A stretch of DNA of 14,842 nucleotides from Spongiicolonus versatilis (GTDB taxonomy: Bacteria > Pseudomonadota > Gammaproteobacteria > Arenicellales > Spongiicolonaceae), in NCBI GenBank assembly GCA_028286165.1, contig JAPYMU010000069.1, forward strand, positions 1 to 14,842, written 5' to 3'. The notes under the pieces were generated by a model. It ran no database searches and was not told where the DNA came from. It saw only the letters and a program-made list of their open reading frames with translations. The translations under genes were made by a program, and so were the position numbers. Below are positions 1 through 5,998 of this stretch, piece by piece. How positions within the stretch are numbered: position 1 is the first letter of the stretch; each line of letters begins with the position of its first letter.

Positions 1-1
1 G

Positions 2-1426
2 GCAGCGGAGGAGAAACATAAACCTTTTGTTAAGGACGGTCAGTCGCTGGACGGTTTGCTGGAAATCAAAAGCGGCAAAATCAGCCTGAAAAACAGGCGC
101 GGCGACCGCGACCCCGAATTCTATATTCGGCTGGCCGGCCCTTCGCGCTATAAAGGCTGGCTGGACAAAGCGCTTCTGGATGACGAGCAACAAAAAGTGA
201 CATTTGGCGACACTTCGCTGATTGTCGAAGAAGAATACGCGCAAATTTTTGACAATGGCGTAATGCGCGCCGAGTATATGAAAACGCGCCTGCAAGCGGC
301 GGTTGTTTTCAATGTCAGTTACAACGGCGGCCGCTCGGACAATTTTCCCTGGAACAAATTCATCGCTATTGACTTGGGCGAGCGCGGCATCGGCTGGGCC
401 GTTTTCACCGCGCCCGATGCCAAGACAAACGACCTGATAGACCCCGATGAAAGCGGCCATGTGGCGGTGCCGGCGTTGCGGCATCTGATTCGGCGGGTGG
501 ACCACCATCGCCGCAGAAAACAACCGGCGCAGCGGTTTCAAAGCAACAGCAACTTGTCGCTGCAGCACATGCGGGAAGCGGCAGTCGGCGAATTGGCCGG
601 CGTGATAGACGCGCTTATGGAAAAACACCAAGCCTTTCCGGTTTTTGAATCCTCGGTTGGCGGGTTTGAGAGCGGCGGCAGAATGTTGCAAACGATATAC
701 GGCTCGATTTTGCGCCTGTATACATTCAGCGCGGTGGATGCGCACAAAACCAAGCGCGCGCAACATTGGCTTGCGGGCAGAGCGCCAAGGTGGGAGCATC
801 CGTTGTGGGAGAAGAAAAATGCAAGCGGAAAACCGCGGAAACTTTATTTGTATCCCGGCGCGGATGTCCCTCCGGCCGGCACCTCGCAAACCTGTTCGGA
901 GTGCGGCGAAAACCCGCTGCAAATCATCGACCAATTGAAAGAGGGCGGAGTCGATATTCCGCTCGTCTCGGACGGCAACGGCATGTTAGTGCTGGGTGCG
1001 GATGCTGGCGCGCCGCGCATTTACATTTATGGCGGCAAAGAAGCCCGGCGCGACTCCGACAACCCCCTGCCGTCCCTCGGAAAGGTGAAAAAGAATTTCC
1101 GTTTTACGCCAGAACCATCCCGTGTGCCATGCTTTTGCGGCGCACATGCTGGCGGGTGGCGGGGATGTATATCACATCGTCCATCATGTCTTTCAGGGTC
1201 TGCAGCGCATAACCGGTGTATTTTTCCTCGTCATCGGCCTCCCGAACCGCCTGCAGCGTGGTTCTTTCCAGCCAATACCGCGCGGGTTCCATCAGGTCAT
1301 ACACCAGCGCCGGATAGCCGGACGGCTCATGCAAAAAACCGTGCGTGGGCGCAAGGCGGTGCAACAGCAACCAGCGCAAAATCACCCCGGACAGAAACAC
1401 TGAGCACGCGTTCAGGGCTTGGTTAA
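2..1426 (+). CDS. cas12c: Cas12c, type V-C CRISPR effector: C-terminal RuvC part, 5' cut by window, 3' truncated
   Basis: RNA-guided class 2 effector. The frame is open from base 2, so the start lies outside the window. Seen: RuvC-I FIAIDLGERG with Asp codon 371-373; a bridge-helix-like Arg/Lys stretch (about 488-540); RuvC-II FPVFESS with Glu codon 647-649, followed by GGFESGGRMLQTIYGS; and the first zinc-finger pair CSEC (893-904). The FYIRLAGPSRYKGWLD block, RuvC motifs and PGADVPPAGTSQTCSECG follow the Cas12c order as I remember Cas12c1 (type V-C). Missing: the second Cys pair and the RuvC-III 'ADENAAINIG' segment. Family-like sequence ends near 1108. The remaining frame to the stop at 1424-1426 is antisense to cas1 and shows no family motif. 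Known: the characterised Cas12c uses RuvC to process crRNA and binds DNA without detectable cleavage. Inferred: this copy is a broken or nuclease-dead effector. Cas12d is the alternative, judged less likely. Confidence 0.87.
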   Translation, partial: AAEEKHKPFVKDGQSLDGLLEIKSGKISLKNRRGDRDPEFYIRLAGPSRYKGWLDKALLDDEQQKVTFGDTSLIVEEEYAQIFDNGVMRAEYMKTRLQAAVVFNVSYNGGRSDNFPWNKFIAIDLGERGIGWAVFTAPDAKTNDLIDPDESGHVAVPALRHLIRRVDHHRRRKQPAQRFQSNSNLSLQHMREAAVGELAGVIDALMEKHQAFPVFESSVGGFESGGRMLQTIYGSILRLYTFSAVDAHKTKRAQHWLAGRAPRWEHPLWEKKNASGKPRKLYLYPGADVPPAGTSQTCSECGENPLQIIDQLKEGGVDIPLVSDGNGMLVLGADAGAPRIYIYGGKEARRDSDNPLPSLGKVKKNFRFTPEPSRVPCFCGAHAGGWRGCISHRPSCLSGSAAHNRCIFPRHRPPEPPAAWFFPANTARVPSGHTPAPDSRTAHAKNRAWAQGGATATSAKSPRTETLSTRSGLG

Positions 1427-2009
1427 TCGGGTGTTTTTTGTCGCGGCGACTGACGCCTTCAACGCCGCACTCGGCGTAGTAACGCGTCCAGTAACGCCGC
1501 GAGCATTGGGCCTCGATGTTGCGCGCCTCGGCAATGCTGCGCGCGCGTTTGAGCGCCGACAGCATGGCGATTTGCGGCGGCATGATGTGTGCGAACGATT
1601 TGACGCGCTCCCTGATAAGCGTGCGCGCGATATACACCCTTCTGATTTGATTCTCGCGGCACAGCACTTGGCGGGTCAGCATGTCTTTCTCGTCGGCCCG
1701 GCGGGCGGGCAAAAAACAGTATGGGTTCGACAAATTGCGACGGTGGATTATCAGCGGTATGCGGTGCTGGCCGAGCGCGTCCAAGAAATCGACCGGCAAA
1801 CTGCCGACGGCGCCGTAAATCATCACACAATCTATCTTCGCCAGATTAAGGGACAGCATGCCGCCGCGGTACATCGCCAGATAGGTGTTTTTTGCCTTCT
1901 CTTTCTTAATCTCTTGCAGGTAAGGCAACCACACCGAAACCTTTCCCGCGCGCGCGGAACTTTTATATGTCCAAACCGAATCGGGGTGGCTTAATTCATC
2001 GATTTTCAT
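1104..2009 (-). CDS. cas1: Cas1 integrase of a type V-C (Cas2-less) system, probably clipped at the C-terminus
   Basis: Spacer-integration nuclease, 301 aa. The Cas1 catalytic core is visible: RNIEAQCSRRYW with metal-ligand Glu166, GFLH with His227, and LVYDLMEPAR with Asp238. YIPATRQHVRRKSMAHGMVLA then ends abruptly. The N-terminal beta-domain covers roughly residues 1-90. No cas2 or cas4 is present in the visible part; a lone Cas1 and 17-19-nt spacers are the hallmark of the V-C mini-integrase. The ATG at 2007-2009 is the natural start, 56 bp from the first repeat; no strong Shine-Dalgarno is visible. The gene runs divergently from the array and convergently with cas12c. The stop TAA (1104-1106) falls at the point where cas12c-like sequence begins on the other strand. 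Cas1 proteins usually continue with another helix such as 'LALRAYL', so I infer loss of roughly 10-30 residues. Family assignment is secure; truncation is an inference. Confidence 0.9.
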   Translation of the reverse strand: MKIDELSHPDSVWTYKSSARAGKVSVWLPYLQEIKKEKAKNTYLAMYRGGMLSLNLAKIDCVMIYGAVGSLPVDFLDALGQHRIPLIIHRRNLSNPYCFLPARRADEKDMLTRQVLCRENQIRRVYIARTLIRERVKSFAHIMPPQIAMLSALKRARSIAEARNIEAQCSRRYWTRYYAECGVEGVSRRDKKHPINQALNACSVFLSGVILRWLLLHRLAPTHGFLHEPSGYPALVYDLMEPARYWLERTTLQAVREADDEEKYTGYALQTLKDMMDDVIYIPATRQHVRRKSMAHGMVLA

Positions 2010-2065
2010 AGCAATATGCCGGTTTTGTTTCGCGGATGACTTTTCACCAGATTAACATATTATCG
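2010..2065 (+). promoter_or_regulatory. CRISPR leader with candidate array promoter
   Basis: A short AT-rich segment (rich relative to the window) separates the cas1 start from the first repeat. On + there is a candidate sigma70 promoter: ATGACT at 2036-2041, a 16-bp gap, and TATTAT at 2058-2063. This would start transcripts near the beginning of repeat 1. The near-symmetric AATATT/TATTAT stretch could also give a -10 for cas1 on the other strand. Known: new spacers enter at the leader end, so spacer 1 should be the newest if this is the leader. The hexamers are partial matches, so the promoter is tentative; the leader assignment rests on position next to cas1. Confidence 0.5.
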
Positions 2066-2778
2066 CTCAGCATTGTGTAGAGTGTGAGGGAGATATAATG
2101 TTTAAATACTCAGCATTGTGTAGAGTGTGAGGGATCGCCGCCGTTTGTCAACTCAGCATTGTGTAGAGTGTGAGGGTCGCAAGCGGAAATATGGCTCAGC
2201 ATTGTGTAGAGTGTGAGGGTCGCAAGCGGAAATATGGCTCAGCATTGTGTAGAGTGTGAGGGTTCCACTTCGCCAGATTCACTCAGCATTGTGTAGAGTG
2301 TGAGGGCTCCCGCAAGATAATCTCCTCAGCATTGTGTAGAGTGTGAGGGTCGTGCGGCCGCTCAAGCTCAGCATTGTGTAGAGTGTGAGGGTTCCAGCGC
2401 GCCCGAACCACTCAGCATTGTGTAGAGTGTGAGGGCACCCGCGTCACCAACGCTCAGCATTGTGTAGAGTGTGAGGGCTTCGCCAGCGCCTCAACCTCAG
2501 CATTGTGTAGAGTGTGAGGGAAAGTAAAAGAAGAATAGCTCAGCATTGTGTAGAGTGTGAGGGATCATCGGCGACCTCATCTCAGCATTGTGTAGAGTGT
2601 GAGGGAAGCAGTTTGGTTTTCTGCTCAGCATTGTGTAGAGTGTGAGGGGTTCACGGTCATTCGGCGGCTCAGCATTGTGTAGAGTGTGAGGGAAAGAAAG
2701 CGGCGGCCGCTCAGCATTGTGTAGAGTGTGAGGGCAACCCCCCAAGCCCCGCCCTCAGCATTGTGTAGAGTGTGAGGG
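2066..2778 (+). CRISPR. Type V-C CRISPR array: 17 repeats, 16 spacers of 17-19 nt
   Basis: Repeats are 25 bp, begin CTCAGCATTG and end GTGTGAGGG; all 17 copies are identical, including the last. Repeats start at 2066, 2109, 2152, 2195, 2238, 2282, 2325, 2367, 2411, 2453, 2496, 2539, 2581, 2624, 2668, 2710 and 2754. Spacer lengths are 18,18,18,18,19,18,17,19,17,18,18,17,18,19,17,19. Spacers 3 and 4 (2177-2194, 2220-2237) are the same sequence, TCGCAAGCGGAAATATGG. Read on +, the repeat folds as CTCA/TGAG plus CATT/AGTG with one bulged G and a six-base loop, leaving GG before the spacer. On the other strand the inner stem loses its G-U pair to an A-C mismatch. This supports + transcription, away from cas1, as does the hairpin-T signal after the array. 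Short spacers match type V-C/V-D arrays made by Cas1 without Cas2. No spacer matches elsewhere in this window. Confidence 0.98.
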
Positions 2779-2806
2779 CAACGACGAAGAAGTAAAATAA
2801 CTCTCA

Positions 2807-2835
2807 TCGCCGTCGGCCCCATCGGCGACAGTTTT
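2807..2835 (+). terminator. Candidate intrinsic terminator of the CRISPR array
   Basis: Stem TCGCCG (2807-2812), ten-base loop, CGGCGA (2823-2828), then CAG and TTTT at 2832-2835. It begins 28 bp after the last repeat. The T run lies only on the + side, so it suits transcripts coming out of the array. The stem is short and the T run brief, hence moderate confidence. The rest of 2779-2880 shows no gene. It holds a CCCTCAC (2854-2860) complementary to the last seven bases of the repeat, but this heptamer recurs elsewhere in the window and is not convincing as an anti-repeat. Confidence 0.4.
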
Positions 2836-2880
2836 CCACCTCCGCCGCCATCACCCTCACCGCCGCTTTCCGAGCCGCCC

Positions 2881-4147
2881 TCAGCCGCCCTCGAGAAAAC
2901 TCAGAATCTCATAATACTTCCGCACCCGGTTGACGAAGGTGACGGCCTCGCGGCCGCGGGCGTAGCCGCGCGGGGTTTTTTTGTACCACTTGCGCTGCTG
3001 CTTCAGCGGCAGGTAGCGGCGCAGGTCGCTCCATCGTGACGGGTCGGCGCCGTCGTCGCGCGCCAGTTGCCGGGCGTCCATCACATGGCCGAAGCCGATG
3101 TTGTAGGAGGCGAGGGCGAACCACAAACGGTCGGGCGGATTCCTGATAGGACACCGAGGCCAGCAGCCGCCAGTCCAAACCGTTCAGTTGCGCGAATTGC
3201 AAAAACCAGTTGCGGTAGTAGGGCAGCACCGCGGCGACGCGGTTGTGAAAAGCTTGCGTGTCGTATACATCCACAGTTTCGGCCGGGCCCAGGTAGACAT
3301 CAGTGATGCGGCCCATCTCGCCGCTGCTTCTGAGGCGGCCGATAAAACGGTCCAGCAGCCGCACCAGTTGCGGGTCGCTGCGGCGGGCGAGTGCAAAGCC
3401 GAGCGCCGGCCGCTCGCCGAGGTCGCTGAGGGTGAAGGCGACCTGGACTTTGGGGTAGTGCAGGCGGTTCACCGCAATCACATCGTCACCGGCCACGGCC
3501 AGGGCGGTGGCGCCGTCGTGCACCTCGCGCAGCAGTTGCTCATGGGTGAGGCCGGTTTCGGTCCACTGCAGCCACGGGTATTCACCGCGCAGGCCGCGCA
3601 GGTACTCCACTTCTGCGCCGCCGGCGACGACGCTAAGCGGGCGCCCGCGCAGGTGCTGCACAGCGCGCGGCCGCAGCCGCTCGCGCTGGTAGGCGACTTG
3701 CAGGCGCACCCGGCGGGTGGTGCGGCTGACCGGCAGGCCGAGGGAGGCGGCGCGCTTCAGGCTGGCGCCGTTCAATGCCAGGTGGGCTTCGTTGTTGCGC
3801 AGCGCGTCCAGCACTTTGCCCGGCCCGGCGACGGTGCGCACCGCCAGCCGCAGGCCGAGGGAGGCGGCGAAGCGCGATGCAATTTCGTGCTCAATGCCGC
3901 GCCATTCACTGTCGCGCCGCTCAAGCCGCGCCGGCATCTCCACCGCCACCGCCTCAAGCACGCTGCTCTTGCGGATGTCGTCCAGCGACTGCCGGGTCTG
4001 CCCGGTCCACAAATAAAACGCCACCACCCATGCGCCGCTGAGCGCCGACACCAGGCAAAATGCGGCGCCGATGCAGTGGCTGCGCACCATGGACAAGTAC
4101 GGCAGCGGCGCCTGTCTCGAGTCAAAGAGCGGGTTTTGCCTGGCCAT
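2881..4147 (-). pseudogene. mltF: mltF-like membrane-bound lytic transglycosylase, internal deletion plus frameshift
   Basis: MltF cleaves peptidoglycan glycan strands non-hydrolytically in the periplasm. The first frame (ATG 4147) gives an N-terminal hydrophobic segment (about residues 24-47), a solute-binding-protein-3-like domain (about 60-290) and the start of the SLT domain, LNGLDWRLLASVSYQES, with catalytic Glu336. At about 3133-3139 the sequence jumps, in another frame, to PDRLWFALASYNIGFGHVMDA and runs to ...RKYYEILSFLEGG, the normal MltF C-terminus (stop 2881-2883). In intact MltF some 55 residues lie between these blocks, including the conserved 'PTGVRGLMMLT' stretch; they are missing, and the loss is not a multiple of three. 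The ORF otherwise runs out of frame to 2909. The product cannot have a working SLT domain. An assembly deletion would look the same. The 3' end faces the CRISPR array and the start faces the tRNA. Confidence 0.85.
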
Positions 4148-4194
4148 GGTTTGCTTTGCGGCGGCGCGCGCCGGGGTCTGCTACAATCATCGGC

Positions 4195-4285
4195 GGAGAG
4201 GTACCGAAGCGGTCATAACGGCGCAGACTCGAAATCTGATGGGGGCGCAAGTCCCACGTGGGTTCGAATCCCACCCTCTCCGCCA
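4195..4285 (+). tRNA. tRNA-Ser (anticodon CGA), CCA encoded
   Basis: Acceptor stem GGAGAGG (4195-4201) pairs with CCTCTCC (4275-4281), with discriminator G and encoded CCA (4283-4285). The anticodon loop is CTCGAAA, so the anticodon is CGA and it reads UCG. The long class II variable arm GGGGG-CGCAA-GTCCC marks it as serine type. The T arm is GTGGG-TTCGAAT-CCCAC (4258-4274). The top pair of the anticodon stem is a G-A mismatch. A TACAAT (4182-4187) upstream is a plausible -10, but no good -35 is visible. The gene sits between the starts of mltF and the 3' end of ggt. Confidence 0.97.
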
Positions 4286-4303
4286 CCGCCGGCACTTTCA
4301 CCC

Positions 4304-5998
4304 TCACCCTCCCAGCGCAACGCCTTCCAGCCGCCGGTCGGCGCCGCCGGTGAGTTTGCCGTGAACTTTTTTAATCACGTGCAGGCCGCTGCGCAACTCG
4401 CGGATTTCAATTTCATGCCCGGCGCGCTGCAGGGCCGGGGCGAAATTCACGATAGCGGTGCCGGCCTCGAGTTTAATCGCGCCGCCGGTGTTGACAAAAT
4501 GGCCGAGGTCGACGGCGTCCTGCGGATTCATATTCCAGTCCAGCATGGCGATTAAAGTTTTTGCCACGTGGTTGATGATATGGCTGCCGCCCATGGAGCC
4601 GAGAACGATGAACGGCTCGCCGGCGGCGTTAAACACGATGGCCGGCGACATGGAACTGCGCGGGCGCTTGCCGCCCTCCACCCGGTTGGCCACCGGGCGG
4701 CCGGCGTTGCGCGGCGCGAAGGAAAAATCGGTCAACTCGTTGTTCAGCAAAAACCCGTCCACCATCAGGTGGCTGCCGAAGCCGCTTTCAATGGTGGTGG
4801 TCATGGACAGTACGTTGCCGCGCGCGTCCACGATGCTGAAGTGGCTGGTGCCGGGCAGTTCCACGCCGCGGTGTTTTCCGTAGTGTGCCGCCGGCAGCCG
4901 CGGCGGCCGGCCGGCCGGCGCTTTTTCCATCGCCCGTTGCGGATGGATTAAACGCGCGCGCTGTTCAAGATACGCCGGGTCCAGCAAGCCGCCCGGCAAG
5001 TCGACGAAATCGCTGTCAGCCATGTACAAGGCGCGGTCGGCGTAGGCCAGTCTGGCCGCCTCGGCGAACAGATGCACGGCGCGCGCCGTGGGTTTGCGGC
5101 CGAGGTTAAAGTGGCTGAGCATGCCGAGGATTTGCCCGACGGTGAGGGCGCCGGAACTGGGCGGGCCCATGCTGCAGATTTTGTGCGCGCGGTAGGGAAA
5201 GCACACCGCCGGCCGTTTGCGCACACGGTATTGCGCGAGGTCGGCGGCGCGCATCATGCCGGGGTTCAGCGGCGCGTTGTTCACGGTGTTCACGATGTTG
5301 CGGGCGGTGGCGCCGTGGTAAAACGCGGCGCTGCCGCCGGCGGCGATTTTTTCTAAAGTGTCGGCAAAGCGCGGATTCCTCAGCAGATGCCCGGCCGCCA
5401 GCGGCGCGCCGTCAGCGTCGAGAAAAAATTCGCGGGTGCGCGCAAAGAGCGCAAGATTGTCGGCGGCGCCGGCAATGGATTGCGCCAGGCGCGGCGAGAC
5501 ATGAAAACCGTCTCTCGCAATGCGCAAAGCCGGCGCAAACAAACCGCGCCACGGCAGAACGCCGTGTTCACGGTGCAGCGTCTCCAGCAGTTGCAAAGTT
5601 CCCGGCACCCCCACCGACAGCCCGCCCGGCACCGCCTGCCGCCATGGCAGCGGTTTGCCGGCCGCATCGAGAAAATAATTTTCAGTCGCCGCCGCCGGCG
5701 CAGTTTCGCGCCCGTCATAACTTTGCACCAAAGCCGAAGCGCGCTCCCAGTACAACGCAAAGGCGCCGCCGCCAATGCCGGATGATTGCGGCTCCACCAG
5801 GTTCAGCACCAGTTGCACCGCCACCGCCGCGTCCGCCGCCGTTCCGCCGTTGTGCAGAATGTCGACCCCGGCCTGCGCCGCCAGGGGATTGGCGGCGGCG
5901 ACCATGAATTGCTGCGCGCCGTTTTGCGGCGGGGCGGAGCAGCCGCTGACGGCCAGCAACAAAAACAGACCGGCGGCGGTGCGGGCGGCGGTGCTCAT
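4304..5998 (-). CDS. ggt: Gamma-glutamyltransferase (gamma-glutamyltranspeptidase) precursor, lipoprotein form
   Basis: N-terminal nucleophile hydrolase of the cell envelope that removes or transfers the gamma-glutamyl group of glutathione; made as one chain and cut autocatalytically. 564 aa, the usual family length. Seen: hydrophobic leader with lipobox VSGC (Cys20), NGGTAADAAVA (50-60), GIGGGAF (74-80), DGRETAP (95-101, glutamate-binding Arg), and the processing and nucleophile site PGTSHFSIVDARGN with Thr384. NNELTDFS (419-426), RSSMSP (447-452) and GSMGG (467-471, where E. coli has GSPGG) complete the active site. Small and large subunits would divide at about 383/384. The ATG overlaps the gshA stop by four bases (ATGA), so translation is probably coupled in a gshA-ggt operon. 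The lipobox predicts envelope anchoring, unlike the soluble periplasmic E. coli enzyme. Confidence 0.95.
   Translation of the reverse strand: MSTAARTAAGLFLLLAVSGCSAPPQNGAQQFMVAAANPLAAQAGVDILHNGGTAADAAVAVQLVLNLVEPQSSGIGGGAFALYWERASALVQSYDGRETAPAAATENYFLDAAGKPLPWRQAVPGGLSVGVPGTLQLLETLHREHGVLPWRGLFAPALRIARDGFHVSPRLAQSIAGAADNLALFARTREFFLDADGAPLAAGHLLRNPRFADTLEKIAAGGSAAFYHGATARNIVNTVNNAPLNPGMMRAADLAQYRVRKRPAVCFPYRAHKICSMGPPSSGALTVGQILGMLSHFNLGRKPTARAVHLFAEAARLAYADRALYMADSDFVDLPGGLLDPAYLEQRARLIHPQRAMEKAPAGRPPRLPAAHYGKHRGVELPGTSHFSIVDARGNVLSMTTTIESGFGSHLMVDGFLLNNELTDFSFAPRNAGRPVANRVEGGKRPRSSMSPAIVFNAAGEPFIVLGSMGGSHIINHVAKTLIAMLDWNMNPQDAVDLGHFVNTGGAIKLEAGTAIVNFAPALQRAGHEIEIRELRSGLHVIKKVHGKLTGGADRRLEGVALGG

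Noticed and set aside
2..1108. Assignment of the effector to Cas12d (CasY), which also has short spacers
   Set aside because: The FYIRLAGP, VPALRHLIRR, ESGGRMLQTIYGS and PGADVPPAGTSQTCSECG blocks line up in order with Cas12c as I remember it; Cas12d matches fewer of them. Not settled without an alignment.
1109..1426. Last 106 codons of the cas12c frame as a genuine C-terminus
   Set aside because: The stretch is antisense to conserved Cas1 codons; its CFCG looks zinc-finger-like by chance, and no RuvC-III Asp motif follows.
2066..2778. Self-targeting spacers
   Set aside because: The best matches to the window found by eye are about ten bases (for example spacer 12 near 2822), as expected by chance. 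The rest of the genome could not be searched.
2497..2822. Antisense reading frames of 65 and 82 aa with repeated PHTLHNAE-type units
   Set aside because: They are translations of the CRISPR repeats on the opposite strand, not genes.
4195..4285. tRNA-Ser as the attachment site of an island carrying the CRISPR locus
   Set aside because: No integrase gene or repeated copy of the tRNA 3' end was found, and the tRNA 3' end points to ggt, away from the CRISPR genes.
4122..4307. Small antisense frame containing ERVGFEPT
   Set aside because: This is the well-known false protein produced by translating the complement of a tRNA-Ser gene.
3188..4555. 455-aa open frame on + across mltF, the tRNA and ggt
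   Set aside because: It is a GC-rich shadow frame running antisense to recognised genes and through a tRNA, with no family resemblance.
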